Positions 18,950-28,481 of a DNA stretch of 64,000 bases are shown piece after piece. The translations under genes were made by a program, and so were the position numbers. Origin of the DNA: Bartonella sp. ML69XJBT (GTDB lineage: Bacteria; Pseudomonadota; Alphaproteobacteria; Rhizobiales; Rhizobiaceae); NCBI RefSeq assembly GCF_028618515.1, contig NZ_JAQITB010000006.1, positions 34,850 through 98,849 of the forward strand, read 5' to 3'. Below the pieces are notes generated by a model. It was not told the origin of the DNA and ran no database searches. It saw nothing but the letters and a program-made list of their open reading frames with translations. Each line of letters opens with the position of its first letter. Positions within the stretch are counted from its first letter, which is position 1.

Positions 18950-19347
18950 TCATTGGTCTTGGAAATGATCTGGTTGATATAAGACGCATTGAGAAAATGT
19001 TGATCCGTTATGGTGATCGTTTTGTTCAACGTATTTTTACCGACATTGAACAGATCAGATCTGAAAATCTTCAAAAAAGATCTTCTTCTTACGCCAAAAG
19101 ATTTGCGGCCAAAGAAGCATGTGCTAAGGCTTTAGGGACGGGAATCGCTTGTGGTGTGGGGTGGAAAGATATGGGGGTTATTAATTTGCCATCCGGCAAA
19201 CCGATTATGAAATTAACGGATCGTGCGCAACTGCAATTACAAAAATTATTGCCTCCTTCTTATGAAGCTGTCATTCATCTAAGTATAACAGATGATTTTC
19301 CTTGGGCTCAGGCATTTGTTATTATCGAAGCACTTCCGCGTGGATAG
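18946..19347 (+). CDS. acpS: Holo-[acyl-carrier-protein] synthase AcpS
   Basis: AcpS transfers phosphopantetheine from CoA to the serine of ACP (acpP lies at 48055). The 133 residues contain [15 protein letters not shown] with the metal-binding Asp and [15 protein letters not shown] with the metal-binding Glu, plus [18 protein letters not shown]. It overlaps the preceding DUF2062 gene by ATGA. The vitamin B6 gene pdxJ, often beside acpS in proteobacteria, is not here. Confidence 0.95.
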   Translation: MIIGLGNDLVDIRRIEKMLIRYGDRFVQRIFTDIEQIRSENLQKRSSSYAKRFAAKEACAKALGTGIACGVGWKDMGVINLPSGKPIMKLTDRAQLQLQKLLPPSYEAVIHLSITDDFPWAQAFVIIEALPRG

Positions 19348-19428
19348 ATAGTATGAGAGATTGTGCTTTTTTTATTTGAACATTATGATAGAGAATGAAT
19401 TATATTTGTGATGGGAAGGTGATCTGTA

Positions 19429-20241
19429 ATGATCCAGAAAGAGAAAATGTATACAAAGGAAGAAAAAGGCGGGCTTCTTGAATTTATTTGGGTTTTGATA
19501 CAGGCTCTGTTTTTAGCAGCGCTTATTCGGACACTTTTTTTTCAGCCTTTCAGTATTCCTTCCGGTTCCATGCGTCCTACGTTGCTTGTGGGAGATTATC
19601 TATTTGTTTCTAAATATGCATATGGATATTCTCATTTTTCCATACCTTTTTCTCCCCCTCTTTTCTCGGGGCGTATTTGGTCCTCTCAGCCTCAGCGTGG
19701 GGATGTTGTGGTTTTTCGTTTACCGAGTAATCCGAATATTGATTATATAAAACGTGTTGTTGGACTACCAGGTGATCGTGTACAAGTTCGTCAAGGTGTT
19801 CTTTATATTAATGATGAGGCTGTTTCTCGTCGTTTTATGGGGAAGATTGATAATTCTGATATAACAGAGGTGAATCACCCTGTTGACGTCTATCGTGAGA
19901 CACTATCGAATGGTGTCAGCTACGATACACTTGATTTAGCTTTTATTCCGCAAGTTGATGACACGAAAGTTTTTGAAGTGCCACAGGGGCATTATTTTAT
20001 GATGGGTGATAACCGTGATAATTCCGACGATAGTCGTTTAGATGTGGGCTATGTGCCAGAGGAGAATCTTATTGGGCGAGCAAGTGTGATTTTTTTCTCT
20101 ATCAGGAATGGTTCAAGTGCTTGGCAGATTTGGCGTTGGCCATTTGATATACGTTGGAATCGTTTATTTTCTTTTATCAATAAGGTTCGTGATTTACCGC
20201 TTGTACAGCAAGGAATCAATAATGAAGCGTCCAATGATTGA
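19429..20241 (+). CDS. lepB: Signal peptidase I LepB
   Basis: LepB is the inner-membrane protease that cleaves Sec and Tat signal peptides. The 270-residue protein has one N-terminal membrane span (LIQALFLAALIRTLFF), catalytic Ser47 in IPSGSMRPT and catalytic Lys108 in DYIKRVVGLPGD, followed by the MMGDNRDNSDDSR box. It overlaps the start of rnc by 20 bases, indicating co-translation within acpS-lepB-rnc-era-recO. Confidence 0.95.
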   Translation: MIQKEKMYTKEEKGGLLEFIWVLIQALFLAALIRTLFFQPFSIPSGSMRPTLLVGDYLFVSKYAYGYSHFSIPFSPPLFSGRIWSSQPQRGDVVVFRLPSNPNIDYIKRVVGLPGDRVQVRQGVLYINDEAVSRRFMGKIDNSDITEVNHPVDVYRETLSNGVSYDTLDLAFIPQVDDTKVFEVPQGHYFMMGDNRDNSDDSRLDVGYVPEENLIGRASVIFFSIRNGSSAWQIWRWPFDIRWNRLFSFINKVRDLPLVQQGINNEASND

Positions 20242-20929
20242 TCAGCTGGAGAAGCTGACGGGGCATCGCTTTAGAGATGAAGAGAGATTAAAAAGAGCAT
20301 TAACACATTCTAGTGTCCAAGATTCGGAACAGGGAAATTATGAGCGGCTGGAATTTCTAGGAGATAGGGTTCTGGGGCTTTTGATTGCAGAAATGCTGTA
20401 TCAATTTTTCCCACAGGCAAGTGAAGGTGAATTATCGGTACGTTTAAACGGTTTGGTGAATGCACATACATGTGCCGATATTGCACGAGAAATGGGTTTG
20501 CCTGAAATGATTTACGTGGGTTTCGAGATGAGAAACTTCGAGGGGCGTCGACTCATCAATATGCATGCTGATGTGGTAGAAGCTTTGATTGCTGTGATGT
20601 ACCTAGATGGAGGATTGGAGAGCGTTCGCCCTTTTATTCAAAGATATTGGCAAAGTCGGGCAAAACAGATGAATGCTGGTCGACGTGATGCCAAGACAGA
20701 GTTACAGGAATGGGCTCATATGCAGGGCAATGCACAACCACATTATCAAATTATCAAACGTTCGGGTCCAGATCATGATCCTGTTTTTATGGTAGAGGTA
20801 AATGTTGCTGGTTTTGCTCCAGAAATTGGGCAGGGTAGTTCTAAGAGATATGCCGAAAGAATGGCAGCGGAGAAGATTTTACGCCGTGAAGGTGTATGGA
20901 AAACAATAGGAAAAAATGATCATGGGTGA
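20222..20929 (+). CDS. rnc: Ribonuclease III Rnc
   Basis: RNase III cleaves double-stranded RNA, including rRNA precursors. The 235-residue protein has the catalytic signature YERLEFLGDRVLGLLIAEML, the second acidic pair in HADVVEALIAVMYLDGG, and a C-terminal double-stranded RNA-binding domain (AKTELQEWAHMQGNAQPHY, RMAAEKILRREG). The ATG at 20222 (MKRPMIDQLEK) has AGGA upstream and lies inside the 3' end of lepB. Its end overlaps era. Confidence 0.95.
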   Translation: MKRPMIDQLEKLTGHRFRDEERLKRALTHSSVQDSEQGNYERLEFLGDRVLGLLIAEMLYQFFPQASEGELSVRLNGLVNAHTCADIAREMGLPEMIYVGFEMRNFEGRRLINMHADVVEALIAVMYLDGGLESVRPFIQRYWQSRAKQMNAGRRDAKTELQEWAHMQGNAQPHYQIIKRSGPDHDPVFMVEVNVAGFAPEIGQGSSKRYAERMAAEKILRREGVWKTIGKNDHG

Positions 20930-21827
20930 CGCTATGAAAACGCGTTCTGGTTTTGTGGTACTTATTGGGATGCCTAATGCTGGCAAATCGACATTAGTAA
21001 ATCAATTAGTTGGGACAAAGGTTTCAATTGTAACGCATAAGGTACAAACAACACGGGCTTTGGTCCGTGGTATTGTCATTCATGAGAATACGCAAATTGT
21101 TTTGGTTGACACACCAGGTGTTTTTCGTCCTCACAAGCCATTAGAGCGTGCGATGGTATCGACTGCTTGGGGAAGTGTTAAAAGTGCTGATGTTCTTTTA
21201 GTTTTGATTGATGTTCAAAATGGTCTATCAGATGATGTTTATACAATGTTAGATATTATAAAAGACATTAAACAGGATAAAATCCTCGTTCTTAATAAAA
21301 TTGATACAGTTGCTAAAGAATCTCTTTTATCGTTAACTGCCAAAATTAATGAGCGTGTTGCGTTTTTGCAAACATTTATGATTTCCGCTCTCAATGGTTC
21401 TGGTTGCAAGGATTTGCTTCACGCGTTGAGTAACATGATGCAGGAGGGGCCATGGTATTATCCAGAGGATCAAATTTCAGATATGCCCATGCGCCATCTT
21501 GCTGCTGAAATAACGCGCGAAAAGCTTTTTCTTCGCCTTCATGATGAACTTCCATATTCTTCAACAGTTGAAACAGAAAACTGGGAGGAACGTTCAGATG
21601 GTTCCGTTAAAATTAATCAAGTCATCTATGTAGAGCGTGATAGTCAGAAAAAAATTGTTTTAGGAGCAAAAGGCGATACAATTAAAGCAATTGGTCAAGC
21701 AGCACGTAAGGAATTAATGGAAATCATGGATCAAAAAGTTCACCTTTTTCTCTTTGTGAAAGTGCGTGATAATTGGGACAGCGATCCAGAACGTTATCGT
21801 GAAATGGGATTGGATTTTCTAAAATAA
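20916..21827 (+). CDS. era: GTPase Era
   Basis: Era is an essential GTPase that binds 16S rRNA during 30S assembly. The 303 residues contain G1 GMPNAGKST, G3 DTPG, G4 NKID and a C-terminal KH domain (HVDQ-type segment QKKIVLGAKGDTIKAIG). Three in-frame ATGs (20916, 20922, 20934) are possible starts; AGG sits five bases before the first. The gene overlaps rnc, as in many bacteria, and recO follows two bases after the stop. Confidence 0.95.
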   Translation: MIMGDAMKTRSGFVVLIGMPNAGKSTLVNQLVGTKVSIVTHKVQTTRALVRGIVIHENTQIVLVDTPGVFRPHKPLERAMVSTAWGSVKSADVLLVLIDVQNGLSDDVYTMLDIIKDIKQDKILVLNKIDTVAKESLLSLTAKINERVAFLQTFMISALNGSGCKDLLHALSNMMQEGPWYYPEDQISDMPMRHLAAEITREKLFLRLHDELPYSSTVETENWEERSDGSVKINQVIYVERDSQKKIVLGAKGDTIKAIGQAARKELMEIMDQKVHLFLFVKVRDNWDSDPERYREMGLDFLK

Positions 21828-21828
21828 A

Positions 21829-22575
21829 ATGAAATGGAAAGAACAAGCCATTATACTTGGCACACGCCAATATGGTGAGACAAGTGTTATCCTTGAAATT
21901 ATGACACGTCAGCATGGCCGTTATATGGGGGTGGTAAAAGGTGGACGTTCGCGTCGTATGGCAGCTGTACTTCAACCTGGGAATTTTGTTGAGGCTGAAT
22001 GGTGGGCACGTTTAGATGAACATTTGGGACTTTTCCGACTTGAAGCGCTTGACTTACATGCGGCACGATTAATAGTTTTACCAGAAGCACTTTATGCTTT
22101 GCAGTTGATGGCGTTTCATTTGCGTCTTCTTCCTGAGCGTGATCCACATCCCAGCTTATATGATCTTTTACATCTTTTTATGCAAAATTTTGAGGAATCA
22201 TCTATCATTGCAGAATTGCTTGTACGTTTTGAAATGCGTCTTCTTGAGGAACTTGGCTTTGGTCTTGATTTATCTCGTTGTGCTGCAACAGGAAGTCTAG
22301 AAAAGCTCTGTTATGTATCACCAAAATCAGGACGAGCTGTTTGTGAGCAAGCAGGGCACCCTTGGAGAGAAAAACTTCTCATTCTTCCCCAATTTCTTGT
22401 ACAAAGAATGACTCGTCCAGTAGATTTTAGTGACATAATAAATGGTTTTATTCTAACGGGCTTTTTTTTAATGCGTCATGTTTGGGAACCACGAGCTGTA
22501 AAACAGCCGTCGGTGCGTATAAATTTGATACAATTGTTTGAACGTCGGTTTCATACGCAAGCATTAATTTGTTAA
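21829..22575 (+). CDS. recO: DNA repair protein RecO
   Basis: RecO helps load RecA onto SSB-coated DNA in the RecFOR pathway. The 248-residue protein begins MKWKEQAIILGTRQYGETSV, with the OB-fold N-terminal domain (HGRYMGVVKGGRSRRMAAVL, QPGNFVEAEWWARLDEHLG) followed by an alpha-helical domain (RFEMRLLEELGFGLDLSRCA). The zinc-finger cysteines of some RecO proteins are mostly absent, as usual in alphaproteobacteria. It is the last gene of the acpS to recO run. Confidence 0.93.
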   Translation: MKWKEQAIILGTRQYGETSVILEIMTRQHGRYMGVVKGGRSRRMAAVLQPGNFVEAEWWARLDEHLGLFRLEALDLHAARLIVLPEALYALQLMAFHLRLLPERDPHPSLYDLLHLFMQNFEESSIIAELLVRFEMRLLEELGFGLDLSRCAATGSLEKLCYVSPKSGRAVCEQAGHPWREKLLILPQFLVQRMTRPVDFSDIINGFILTGFFLMRHVWEPRAVKQPSVRINLIQLFERRFHTQALIC

Positions 22576-22596
22576 TTGAATCAATATGAAGAGAAT

Positions 22597-23463
22597 ATGA
22601 AGATGCAGATTCTAACAACAATTACTGAAATGCGTCAATATATCGCTAAAGAACGACGTTTAGGCTCTTCAATTGGTTTGGTTCCCACTATGGGAGCATT
22701 ACATGAAGGTCACCTTGCATTAGTAGAGAAGGCAAGAGCAATGTGTGATCGAAGTGTAGTTTCTATTTTTGTCAATCCCAAGCAATTTGCTCTCCATGAG
22801 GATTTTGATCAATATCCAAGAGATTTGCAGGGTGATTGTGCCTTGTTGAAAAAAGCAGGTGTTGATTATGTTTTTGCACCTTCTACCGATGAGATGTGGC
22901 CACTTGGAAATGATACAATTGTGAAGGTGGAAAAACTATCACGTATATTAATCGGGAAATTACGTCCAGGGCATTTTTGTGGTGTGACCAGTGTTGTTGC
23001 TAAGCTTTTTAACATTGTTCAGCCAGATAAGGCTTTTTTTGGAGAAAAGGATTTTCAACAGATTTTCATTATTCGACGTATGGTTGAGGATTTAGCTTTT
23101 CCTATTGAAATTATTGGCGTTCCCATTTTACGCGAAGCAGATGGTGTAGCTCGTTCCTCACGGAATCAACTTTTAATACGAGAAGATCGCAAAGCAGCAA
23201 AAATTATTCCTGAAAGTGGTAAAGCTGCTGAACAGCTTTACCACCAAGGAGAACGATCGGTTAACAAATTATGCAAAATTGTTCGCGATATTTTACAACA
23301 AGAATCGCGCGCAATTATTGAATCTATAGATTTGCGGGATATGGAAACATTATGTGTTGCCAAAGGAAAACTAGAAAAGCCTGCGGTTTTACTCCTCACT
23401 GTTCGTTTTGGTGCTGTGAGGCTTATTGATCAATATATATTGCAAGAGAAGGTTGACAAATGA
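22597..23463 (+). CDS. panC: Pantothenate synthetase PanC
   Basis: PanC ligates pantoate and beta-alanine with ATP to make pantothenate, the CoA precursor. The 288 residues contain [14 protein letters not shown] with the HIGH-type ATP motif, [24 protein letters not shown] and SSRNQLL. I chose the ATG at 22597 with GAAGAG upstream; a TTG seven codons earlier, immediately after recO, is also open. panB overlaps its end by four bases. A 12-bp-arm inverted repeat (23216-23244) lies within the coding region. Confidence 0.93.
   Translation: MKMQILTTITEMRQYIAKERRLGSSIGLVPTMGALHEGHLALVEKARAMCDRSVVSIFVNPKQFALHEDFDQYPRDLQGDCALLKKAGVDYVFAPSTDEMWPLGNDTIVKVEKLSRILIGKLRPGHFCGVTSVVAKLFNIVQPDKAFFGEKDFQQIFIIRRMVEDLAFPIEIIGVPILREADGVARSSRNQLLIREDRKAAKIIPESGKAAEQLYHQGERSVNKLCKIVRDILQQESRAIIESIDLRDMETLCVAKGKLEKPAVLLLTVRFGAVRLIDQYILQEKVDK
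23216..23244. repeat. Perfect inverted repeat inside panC (12-bp arms)
   Basis: GTGGTAAAGCTG (23216-23227) pairs exactly with CAGCTTTACCAC (23233-23244) around the loop CTGAA. It encodes [10 protein letters not shown] of PanC. The effect on panC-panB mRNA is unknown; codon choice may have produced it by chance. Confidence 0.45.
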
Positions 23464-24278
23464 GTATACATAATAAAACCATAAAACGTATAACTTCTGC
23501 TGAGATACGTTCAAGAAAAGGGCAACAACCGATTGTTTCGCTCACGGCGTATCAGGCTTATACCGCACGGATTGCTGATCCCTATTGCGATTTGCTTTTG
23601 GTTGGTGATAGCGTTGGTATGGTCGTCTATGGGTTTGAGACAACACTTCCTGTGAGTTTAGATATGATGATTTTGCATGGGCAGGCAGTTATGCGTGGCT
23701 CTCAAAAGGCCCTTATCGTTGTGGATATGCCTTTTGGTTCTTATGAAGAAAGTCCAGAACAAGCTTTTTTGAATGCATCGCGTATCCTTGCCCAAACCGG
23801 ATGTGGGGCAGTTAAGCTTGAAGGTGGTGTTTATATAGCAAAAACAATCGATTTTTTATGTAAACGCGGCATTCCAGTGATGGGACATATCGGGTTGACT
23901 CCACAGGCTGTGAATCGTTTTGGTGGTTTTAAGACGCAAGGGCGCAACGAGAGTGATTGGCAAAAGATTAAAACTGATGGAGCAGCGATTGAAGAGGCTG
24001 GTGCTTTTGCTGTTGTTGTGGAAGGAGTTGTCGAGCCTTTAGCAGCAGAGCTTACAGAAAAACTTGCTATTCCAACAATTGGTATTGGTGCATCTAATCA
24101 GTGTGATGGACAAATATTGGTTATGGAAGATATGTTGGGTTATGGTAGTTATGTGCCAAAATTTGTACGTCGTTATGGTGCTCTTGAACAAGCAATGGAA
24201 ACCGCAATCAAGAATTATGCAGAAGATGTTACATCTCGTGCTTTTCCAGCGGATGAAGAAGTTTATAAACTGCAATAA
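23460..24278 (+). CDS. panB: 3-methyl-2-oxobutanoate hydroxymethyltransferase PanB
   Basis: PanB makes ketopantoate, the step before pantoate in pantothenate synthesis. The 272-residue protein shows the metal and substrate motifs [71 protein letters not shown] and [15 protein letters not shown]. It overlaps panC by ATGA, so the two are translated together. panE and panD are not in the window. Confidence 0.95.
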   Translation: MSIHNKTIKRITSAEIRSRKGQQPIVSLTAYQAYTARIADPYCDLLLVGDSVGMVVYGFETTLPVSLDMMILHGQAVMRGSQKALIVVDMPFGSYEESPEQAFLNASRILAQTGCGAVKLEGGVYIAKTIDFLCKRGIPVMGHIGLTPQAVNRFGGFKTQGRNESDWQKIKTDGAAIEEAGAFAVVVEGVVEPLAAELTEKLAIPTIGIGASNQCDGQILVMEDMLGYGSYVPKFVRRYGALEQAMETAIKNYAEDVTSRAFPADEEVYKLQ

Positions 24279-24765
24279 AATCCCATTTAATATGAAAAAG
24301 ATAATAATATTTATTATCAAATGTCTGTGAAGCTATGCAAACGCAAAGCAAGTTATGTTTATTATTTTACAGAGGATTGATAGAAGCTAATACATCTTTC
24401 CAATCTATGTTCATTCTATTGATCGTTTTATGAGGTTATTGGGTTAATAAAACTTGTGCTGTTTTTGTAAATCGATATCTAAATTTAGCATAGCCACATG
24501 TTTGAAATAGTGGTTAAGGAGAATGAAAGCTCCGCAGTTCCAGTTTTGTATGCCAGATTGGAAGGTGAGTGCATATATCTGTTTAGGCAAACTGTAAAAC
24601 AGGAAAAAACTCACTTGGAAAAAATATGAAGGCATAAAGGTAAAATCAGCGTCTATCTTTCCAAATAACGAGATTACGCATTGTCTCGCGCTTTTATTTA
24701 TTGCGTTCTCATGGGGACACACTCCTCACGCAACATAGAGCCCCACTCTATTGACCTTTATACAT
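24279..24765. other. Gap after panB, no recognised gene
   Basis: AT-rich sequence. A 92-codon minus-strand frame (24444-24722, GTG start) has no recognisable family and only a weak ribosome-binding site. It lies directly downstream of the integrase relic on the same strand, so it may be decayed mobile-element sequence. No RNA gene was recognised. Confidence 0.35.
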
Positions 24766-24943
24766 TTATTTTAAAGAAACATTTCTTAATGTTCTTAAAC
24801 CCATTTCACGAGTATAGCCCATGAATGGTATAACGGTAAATCTATGAGGCACTATCATCTTTATGCTTATGAAAAAGCCAGCATCATCAGACTATTTTCT
24901 AGCTCCTAATATTATGCCAGACCTTGCATCTAAGAGTATTCAT
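24766..24943 (-). pseudogene. Phage-type integrase N-terminal relic (copy A)
   Basis: Read on the minus strand from an ATG at 24943 (AGAAGG upstream), frames broken by stops and shifts spell the DUF4102-type N-terminal arm of a tyrosine integrase: MNTLRCK, SDDAGFF, HKHKDDSAS, IYRYTIHG, then YTREMGLRTLRNVSLK and a stop. Intact integrases read along the lines of K-Y-x-D-G-x-G-L, then K-D-G-G, YTIHG, REMGLG and VSLK. The same pieces recur in copies B and C near 35.4-35.9 kb. No catalytic domain follows. Confidence 0.65.
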
Positions 24944-25456
24944 AAGAAGTATTTTCCTTCTTTTTTAAGTATTTTTACCCACACACCATTCTCATTTATG
25001 ATATGCAAGCAAGGAACTTACATTGGTTTTATATAAGAGGATTTGAGACAAGAAAATTTTACTATACTCGAAGCTATTGTTGAATATGAGAAATGATGAT
25101 TTATGAAGATAAATCAATATGTGATTTATTTTTAGTCATACATATCGATTTTTTCATATATTACTGATTTATGTTCAAAATTGGCTATAATTGCCTCATA
25201 AACACACAATTTTTCGAAGGACTTGTGAATAATATATTACAAAAAGCTGAAACTTAAAGAATGGCTACTTTTGTTGGTTCTAAACGACTTTATCAAGAGG
25301 CAAAAATTATAAAGTATCAAATATCTATAAGAAGAATAGGTACGATGAGAAAATTTCTTCGTATAGTGATTGTATTCAAGAAGCTGTTCAGTGAAAAAGG
25401 CTGTAAGCTCATTATTTTTTTCAGCTAAAACAATAAGATGAATGAGGCAAAGAGAA
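24944..25456. other. Gap with upstream part of integrase relic A
   Basis: At 24973-25011 the minus strand encodes CLHIINENGVWVK, matching 7 of 13 residues of CWHIKSEASVWIK upstream of relic B (35598-35636). This looks like the tail of a second gene once preceding the integrase. The remainder to 25456 is AT-rich and holds no recognisable gene. Confidence 0.45.
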
Positions 25457-26077
25457 TTATGATGACTTCTGAGTATCAAGATTATTAAAACGTGTTAAAA
25501 AGGCGCTTTCAATTTGTTGTGTAGAATAGGGTTGTAAATTGAGATCATCGCATAAAATATGATTCGGAGAACCAAAATAGCGAAGGGCTTCTTCTGTATT
25601 AAATCCAGCAAGCGTGATAGCTTCGTAGAATGCAGCGATACGGTCGGCTTGTTTAATTTTTTTTGAGAGCTTTTGAGAAGGATTAATAGGGAGAGAAAAA
25701 CGCATATGGATAGCGTCTTGTATACGTTTTTCGATGGTTTCATATTGTTTTCCGATGACAGCTTTAAAGGGCGAAATAATATCACCGATAACGTATTCTG
25801 GCGCGTCATGTAGAAGAGCACACAAACGTTCATTACTGCGCGATTGAGGACAAAGCTTTTGAAATATTTGTTCTACCAAAAGTGAATGTTGTGCAACAGA
25901 ATAGGCATGATCACCTTGGGTTTGACCGTTCCAACGTGCAACGCGGGCAAGTCCATGAGCAATATCTTCGATTTCAATATCAAAGGGTGAAGGATTGAGG
26001 ATGTCAAGTCGTCGGCCAGAGAGCATTCTCTGCCAAGCACGTGCTTCTCCATTTTTTGATAATTCAGCTTTAGCCAT
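25457..26077 (-). CDS. HD-domain phosphohydrolase (YfbR-like)
   Basis: This 206-residue metal-dependent hydrolase has an HD domain: His residues in GDHAYSVAQHSLLVEQIF, the HD pair at 90-91 in ALLHDAPEYVIGD, and a downstream Asp in KIKQADRIAAFYEA. Proteins of this type, related to YfbR 5'-nucleotidase, act on deoxynucleotides or similar phosphates; the actual substrate is unknown. The N-terminal RAWQRMLSGRRLDILNPSP is typical of the alphaproteobacterial subgroup. Its start abuts the ygfZ stop, so the two form a pair. Confidence 0.85.
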   Translation of the reverse strand: MAKAELSKNGEARAWQRMLSGRRLDILNPSPFDIEIEDIAHGLARVARWNGQTQGDHAYSVAQHSLLVEQIFQKLCPQSRSNERLCALLHDAPEYVIGDIISPFKAVIGKQYETIEKRIQDAIHMRFSLPINPSQKLSKKIKQADRIAAFYEAITLAGFNTEEALRYFGSPNHILCDDLNLQPYSTQQIESAFLTRFNNLDTQKSS

Positions 26078-26943
26078 TAAGATGTTTCCACAGTGTTTTC
26101 AAGAAAGGTAAAATTCATATTTTCAGCAATGCTTATGGTGACAGGAACATCATTTACTGTAAATGGGATATTATGCTCCATTGCATCTTTGACATGGTCA
26201 ATACGCGTTAAAATGAGAGCTTCGTTTGCAGCGCATGTTCCCAAGGAACCAAGTACTTTGCCTCCTACTTTAACGCTAGAACCTAGAGTTAATTCACGCT
26301 GACTTTTTACGATTAAAATGCGGCGGCGCATTGTGCGACGGTGATGCATTCGCGAAACAATTTCTTGTCCAATATAACACCCCTTGTTAAAGGAAAGTCC
26401 ATTAATTTGATCATAATTAATATCATGAGGAAAGACTTTTCCGATTTCATAATCTTTATCACTTTCTGCGATTGCATAACGGATACGCAATTGATTCCAA
26501 TAATCATGATATTCTGAAACCAAAAACGGTGTTGTCCCATAGGTCCGTATTATTTTTTGTTTTTGTGGAAAGCGTTTATCAATAAAACTTGAATCAAAAT
26601 TTAAACTATTTGATTCATTATCCCAAGAAACTGTAACAAGTTCTTGTAATGGTTTTATAATTTCTACTTTTTTATGTAGTTTATAGAGGAGCAGACGTTT
26701 ATAGAGAATATCAGCTAAAGAGAAAGTGGTATCAATGAAATAACCGTCTTCTCTTTTTCCGATAAGAAAATCAGCAATAACTTTTCCTTGTGGTGATAAA
26801 AGAGCTCCAGGGAAAATTTCTTGAGAGCCGATTTTTGTCACATCTGTTGTGATAAGAACCTGCAGAAAATCTGTTGCTTCTTCACCCGTAATTTCAATAA
26901 TCTTACGTTTTTTTAAGAGAATGGCATTTTGTTTTTCAATCAT
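26077..26943 (-). CDS. ygfZ: YgfZ/GcvT-type folate-binding iron-sulfur cluster factor
   Basis: This protein of about 288 residues is related to the glycine-cleavage T protein, but its KGCYIGQEIVSRMHHR motif identifies the YgfZ/IBA57 group, tetrahydrofolate-dependent helpers of iron-sulfur protein maturation. N-terminal features are ITGEEATDFLQVLITTDV and GALLSPQGKVIADFLI. I chose the ATG at 26943 (MIEKQNAILL) with AAGG eight bases upstream; a TTG seven codons earlier is also in frame. It is divergent from the dihydroorotase gene. Confidence 0.9.
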   Translation of the reverse strand: MIEKQNAILLKKRKIIEITGEEATDFLQVLITTDVTKIGSQEIFPGALLSPQGKVIADFLIGKREDGYFIDTTFSLADILYKRLLLYKLHKKVEIIKPLQELVTVSWDNESNSLNFDSSFIDKRFPQKQKIIRTYGTTPFLVSEYHDYWNQLRIRYAIAESDKDYEIGKVFPHDINYDQINGLSFNKGCYIGQEIVSRMHHRRTMRRRILIVKSQRELTLGSSVKVGGKVLGSLGTCAANEALILTRIDHVKDAMEHNIPFTVNDVPVTISIAENMNFTFLENTVETS

Positions 26944-27007
26944 GGTTCTTGCCTTTCTAGCCAAAGTTACCTAATCGATAAAGAAAGGATATGTAAGGAG
27001 CACGGCT

Positions 27008-28336
27008 ATGTTTAAAACATTTGATATAATTTTAAAAGGTGCAACAATTGTAAATCATGATGGAAGTGGTAAGCGTGATATTGGTATTACAAATGGCCGC
27101 ATTGCTGAAATTGGTGATCTTACATGTGCATCTGCTGGGGAAGTCATTGATTGTACAGGACTCCATATTTTGCCGGGGATTATTGATAGCCAAGTTCATT
27201 TTCGCGAGCCTGGTAATGAACATAAAGAGGATTTAGAAAGTGGCTCCTATTCTGCGGTGTTAGGAGGTGTTACATCAGTATTTGAAATGCCTAATACCAA
27301 TCCATTAACCACATCGGAAGAAGCATTGTCTGATAAAGTAAAACGTGGATTTCACCGGATGCATTGTGATTTTGCATTTTGGGTTGGAGGAACGCGTGAA
27401 AATGCACATCAATTAGCTGAGTTAGAAAGGCTGCCTGGTGCTGCTGGAATTAAAGTGTTCATGGGTTCTTCAACAGGCGATCTTTTGGTAGATGATGATG
27501 AAAGTGTGCGTCTTATTTTGGAAAATACACGCCGTCGTGCGGCTTTTCATTCTGAAGATGAACAAAGGCTTAGAGAGCGCAAAATGTTGCGTATTGAAGG
27601 GGATGCATCATCGCATCCGATTTGGCGTGATGAGATTGCAGCATTAAAATGTACACAGCGTTTAGTAACAATTGCGCATGAAACGAAGTCACGTATTCAT
27701 ATTTTACATCTTTCTACTGCCGAAGAAATTGATTTTCTAAAAAAACATAAGGATGTGGCAACAATTGAAGTTACGCAGCATCATTTGACGTTAACGTCAA
27801 ATGATTATCAACGCTGTGGTACATTAATTCAAATGAATCCACCGATCCGTGAGAGCCGACACAGTGAAGCTCTTTGGTATGGTGTTCAGCAAGGTATTGT
27901 TGATGTGTTAGGTTCTGATCACGCTCCTCATACCCTTAAAGAAAAACAGCAGCCTTACCCAGCTTCCCCTTCCGGCATGACAGGTGTGCAAACAACAGCA
28001 GCAATTATGTTAACACATGTCAATGCAGGAAAGATATCTCTTGAACGTTTTGTTGATCTCACCTCGCATGGTCCTAGCCGCATTTTTGGTATAAGCTGTA
28101 AAGGACGTATTGCTGTTGGATATGACGCTGACTTAACCATTATTGATCTTAAGCGGGAAGAAATAATGACCAATGCATTGATTGGTTCACGTGCAGGTTG
28201 GACGCCTTATGATGGTAAAAAGGTTAAAGGCTGGCCTGTTGGGACCATTATTCGTGGTATGCGTGTTATGTGGGAAGGAGAAATTGTTACACCTTCGCAA
28301 GGCGAACCTATTAAATTTGTAGAAACTTTGGTGTGA
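27008..28336 (+). CDS. pyrC: Dihydroorotase (class I, PyrC family)
   Basis: This zinc amidohydrolase of 442 residues should cyclise carbamoyl-aspartate to dihydroorotate in pyrimidine synthesis. It has the metal-binding DSQVHFREPGNEHKEDLESG, the EMPNTNPLTT loop, IHILHLSTAEEI, a conserved QHHLTL, and VLGSDHAPHT with the catalytic Asp. The length and motifs fit the class I dihydroorotase group, which also includes allantoinase-like relatives; pyrimidine function is the most likely. Ribosome-binding site AAGGAG. A 26-bp perfect palindrome sits in the QHHLTLTSND codons. Confidence 0.9.
   Translation: MFKTFDIILKGATIVNHDGSGKRDIGITNGRIAEIGDLTCASAGEVIDCTGLHILPGIIDSQVHFREPGNEHKEDLESGSYSAVLGGVTSVFEMPNTNPLTTSEEALSDKVKRGFHRMHCDFAFWVGGTRENAHQLAELERLPGAAGIKVFMGSSTGDLLVDDDESVRLILENTRRRAAFHSEDEQRLRERKMLRIEGDASSHPIWRDEIAALKCTQRLVTIAHETKSRIHILHLSTAEEIDFLKKHKDVATIEVTQHHLTLTSNDYQRCGTLIQMNPPIRESRHSEALWYGVQQGIVDVLGSDHAPHTLKEKQQPYPASPSGMTGVQTTAAIMLTHVNAGKISLERFVDLTSHGPSRIFGISCKGRIAVGYDADLTIIDLKREEIMTNALIGSRAGWTPYDGKKVKGWPVGTIIRGMRVMWEGEIVTPSQGEPIKFVETLV
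27780..27805. repeat. 26-bp perfect palindrome inside the dihydroorotase gene
   Basis: The half-site ATCATTTGACGTT (27780-27792) is followed without spacer by its exact reverse complement (27793-27805). The centre is GTTAAC. It encodes HHLTLTSND within a conserved part of the enzyme. A protein-binding site or recombination site is possible, as is a cruciform; no known motif was recognised. Confidence 0.6.
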
Positions 28337-28481
28337 CCAAATAAAATTGGTGCTTTTTATGAAATAACTTTATTTGCATAAAGGGCGCACGTGGTAATTT
28401 TATCGGACGAAGATAAAAGCGTATGGAGGGGGCATTCTCTAAAAATGACGATATTTATATAAAGCAGGTTTATGCCTCTCT

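Noticed and set aside
24444..24722. 92-codon minus-strand frame after integrase relic A
   Set aside because: GTG start with weak ribosome-binding site and no family; kept only as a note on the gap.
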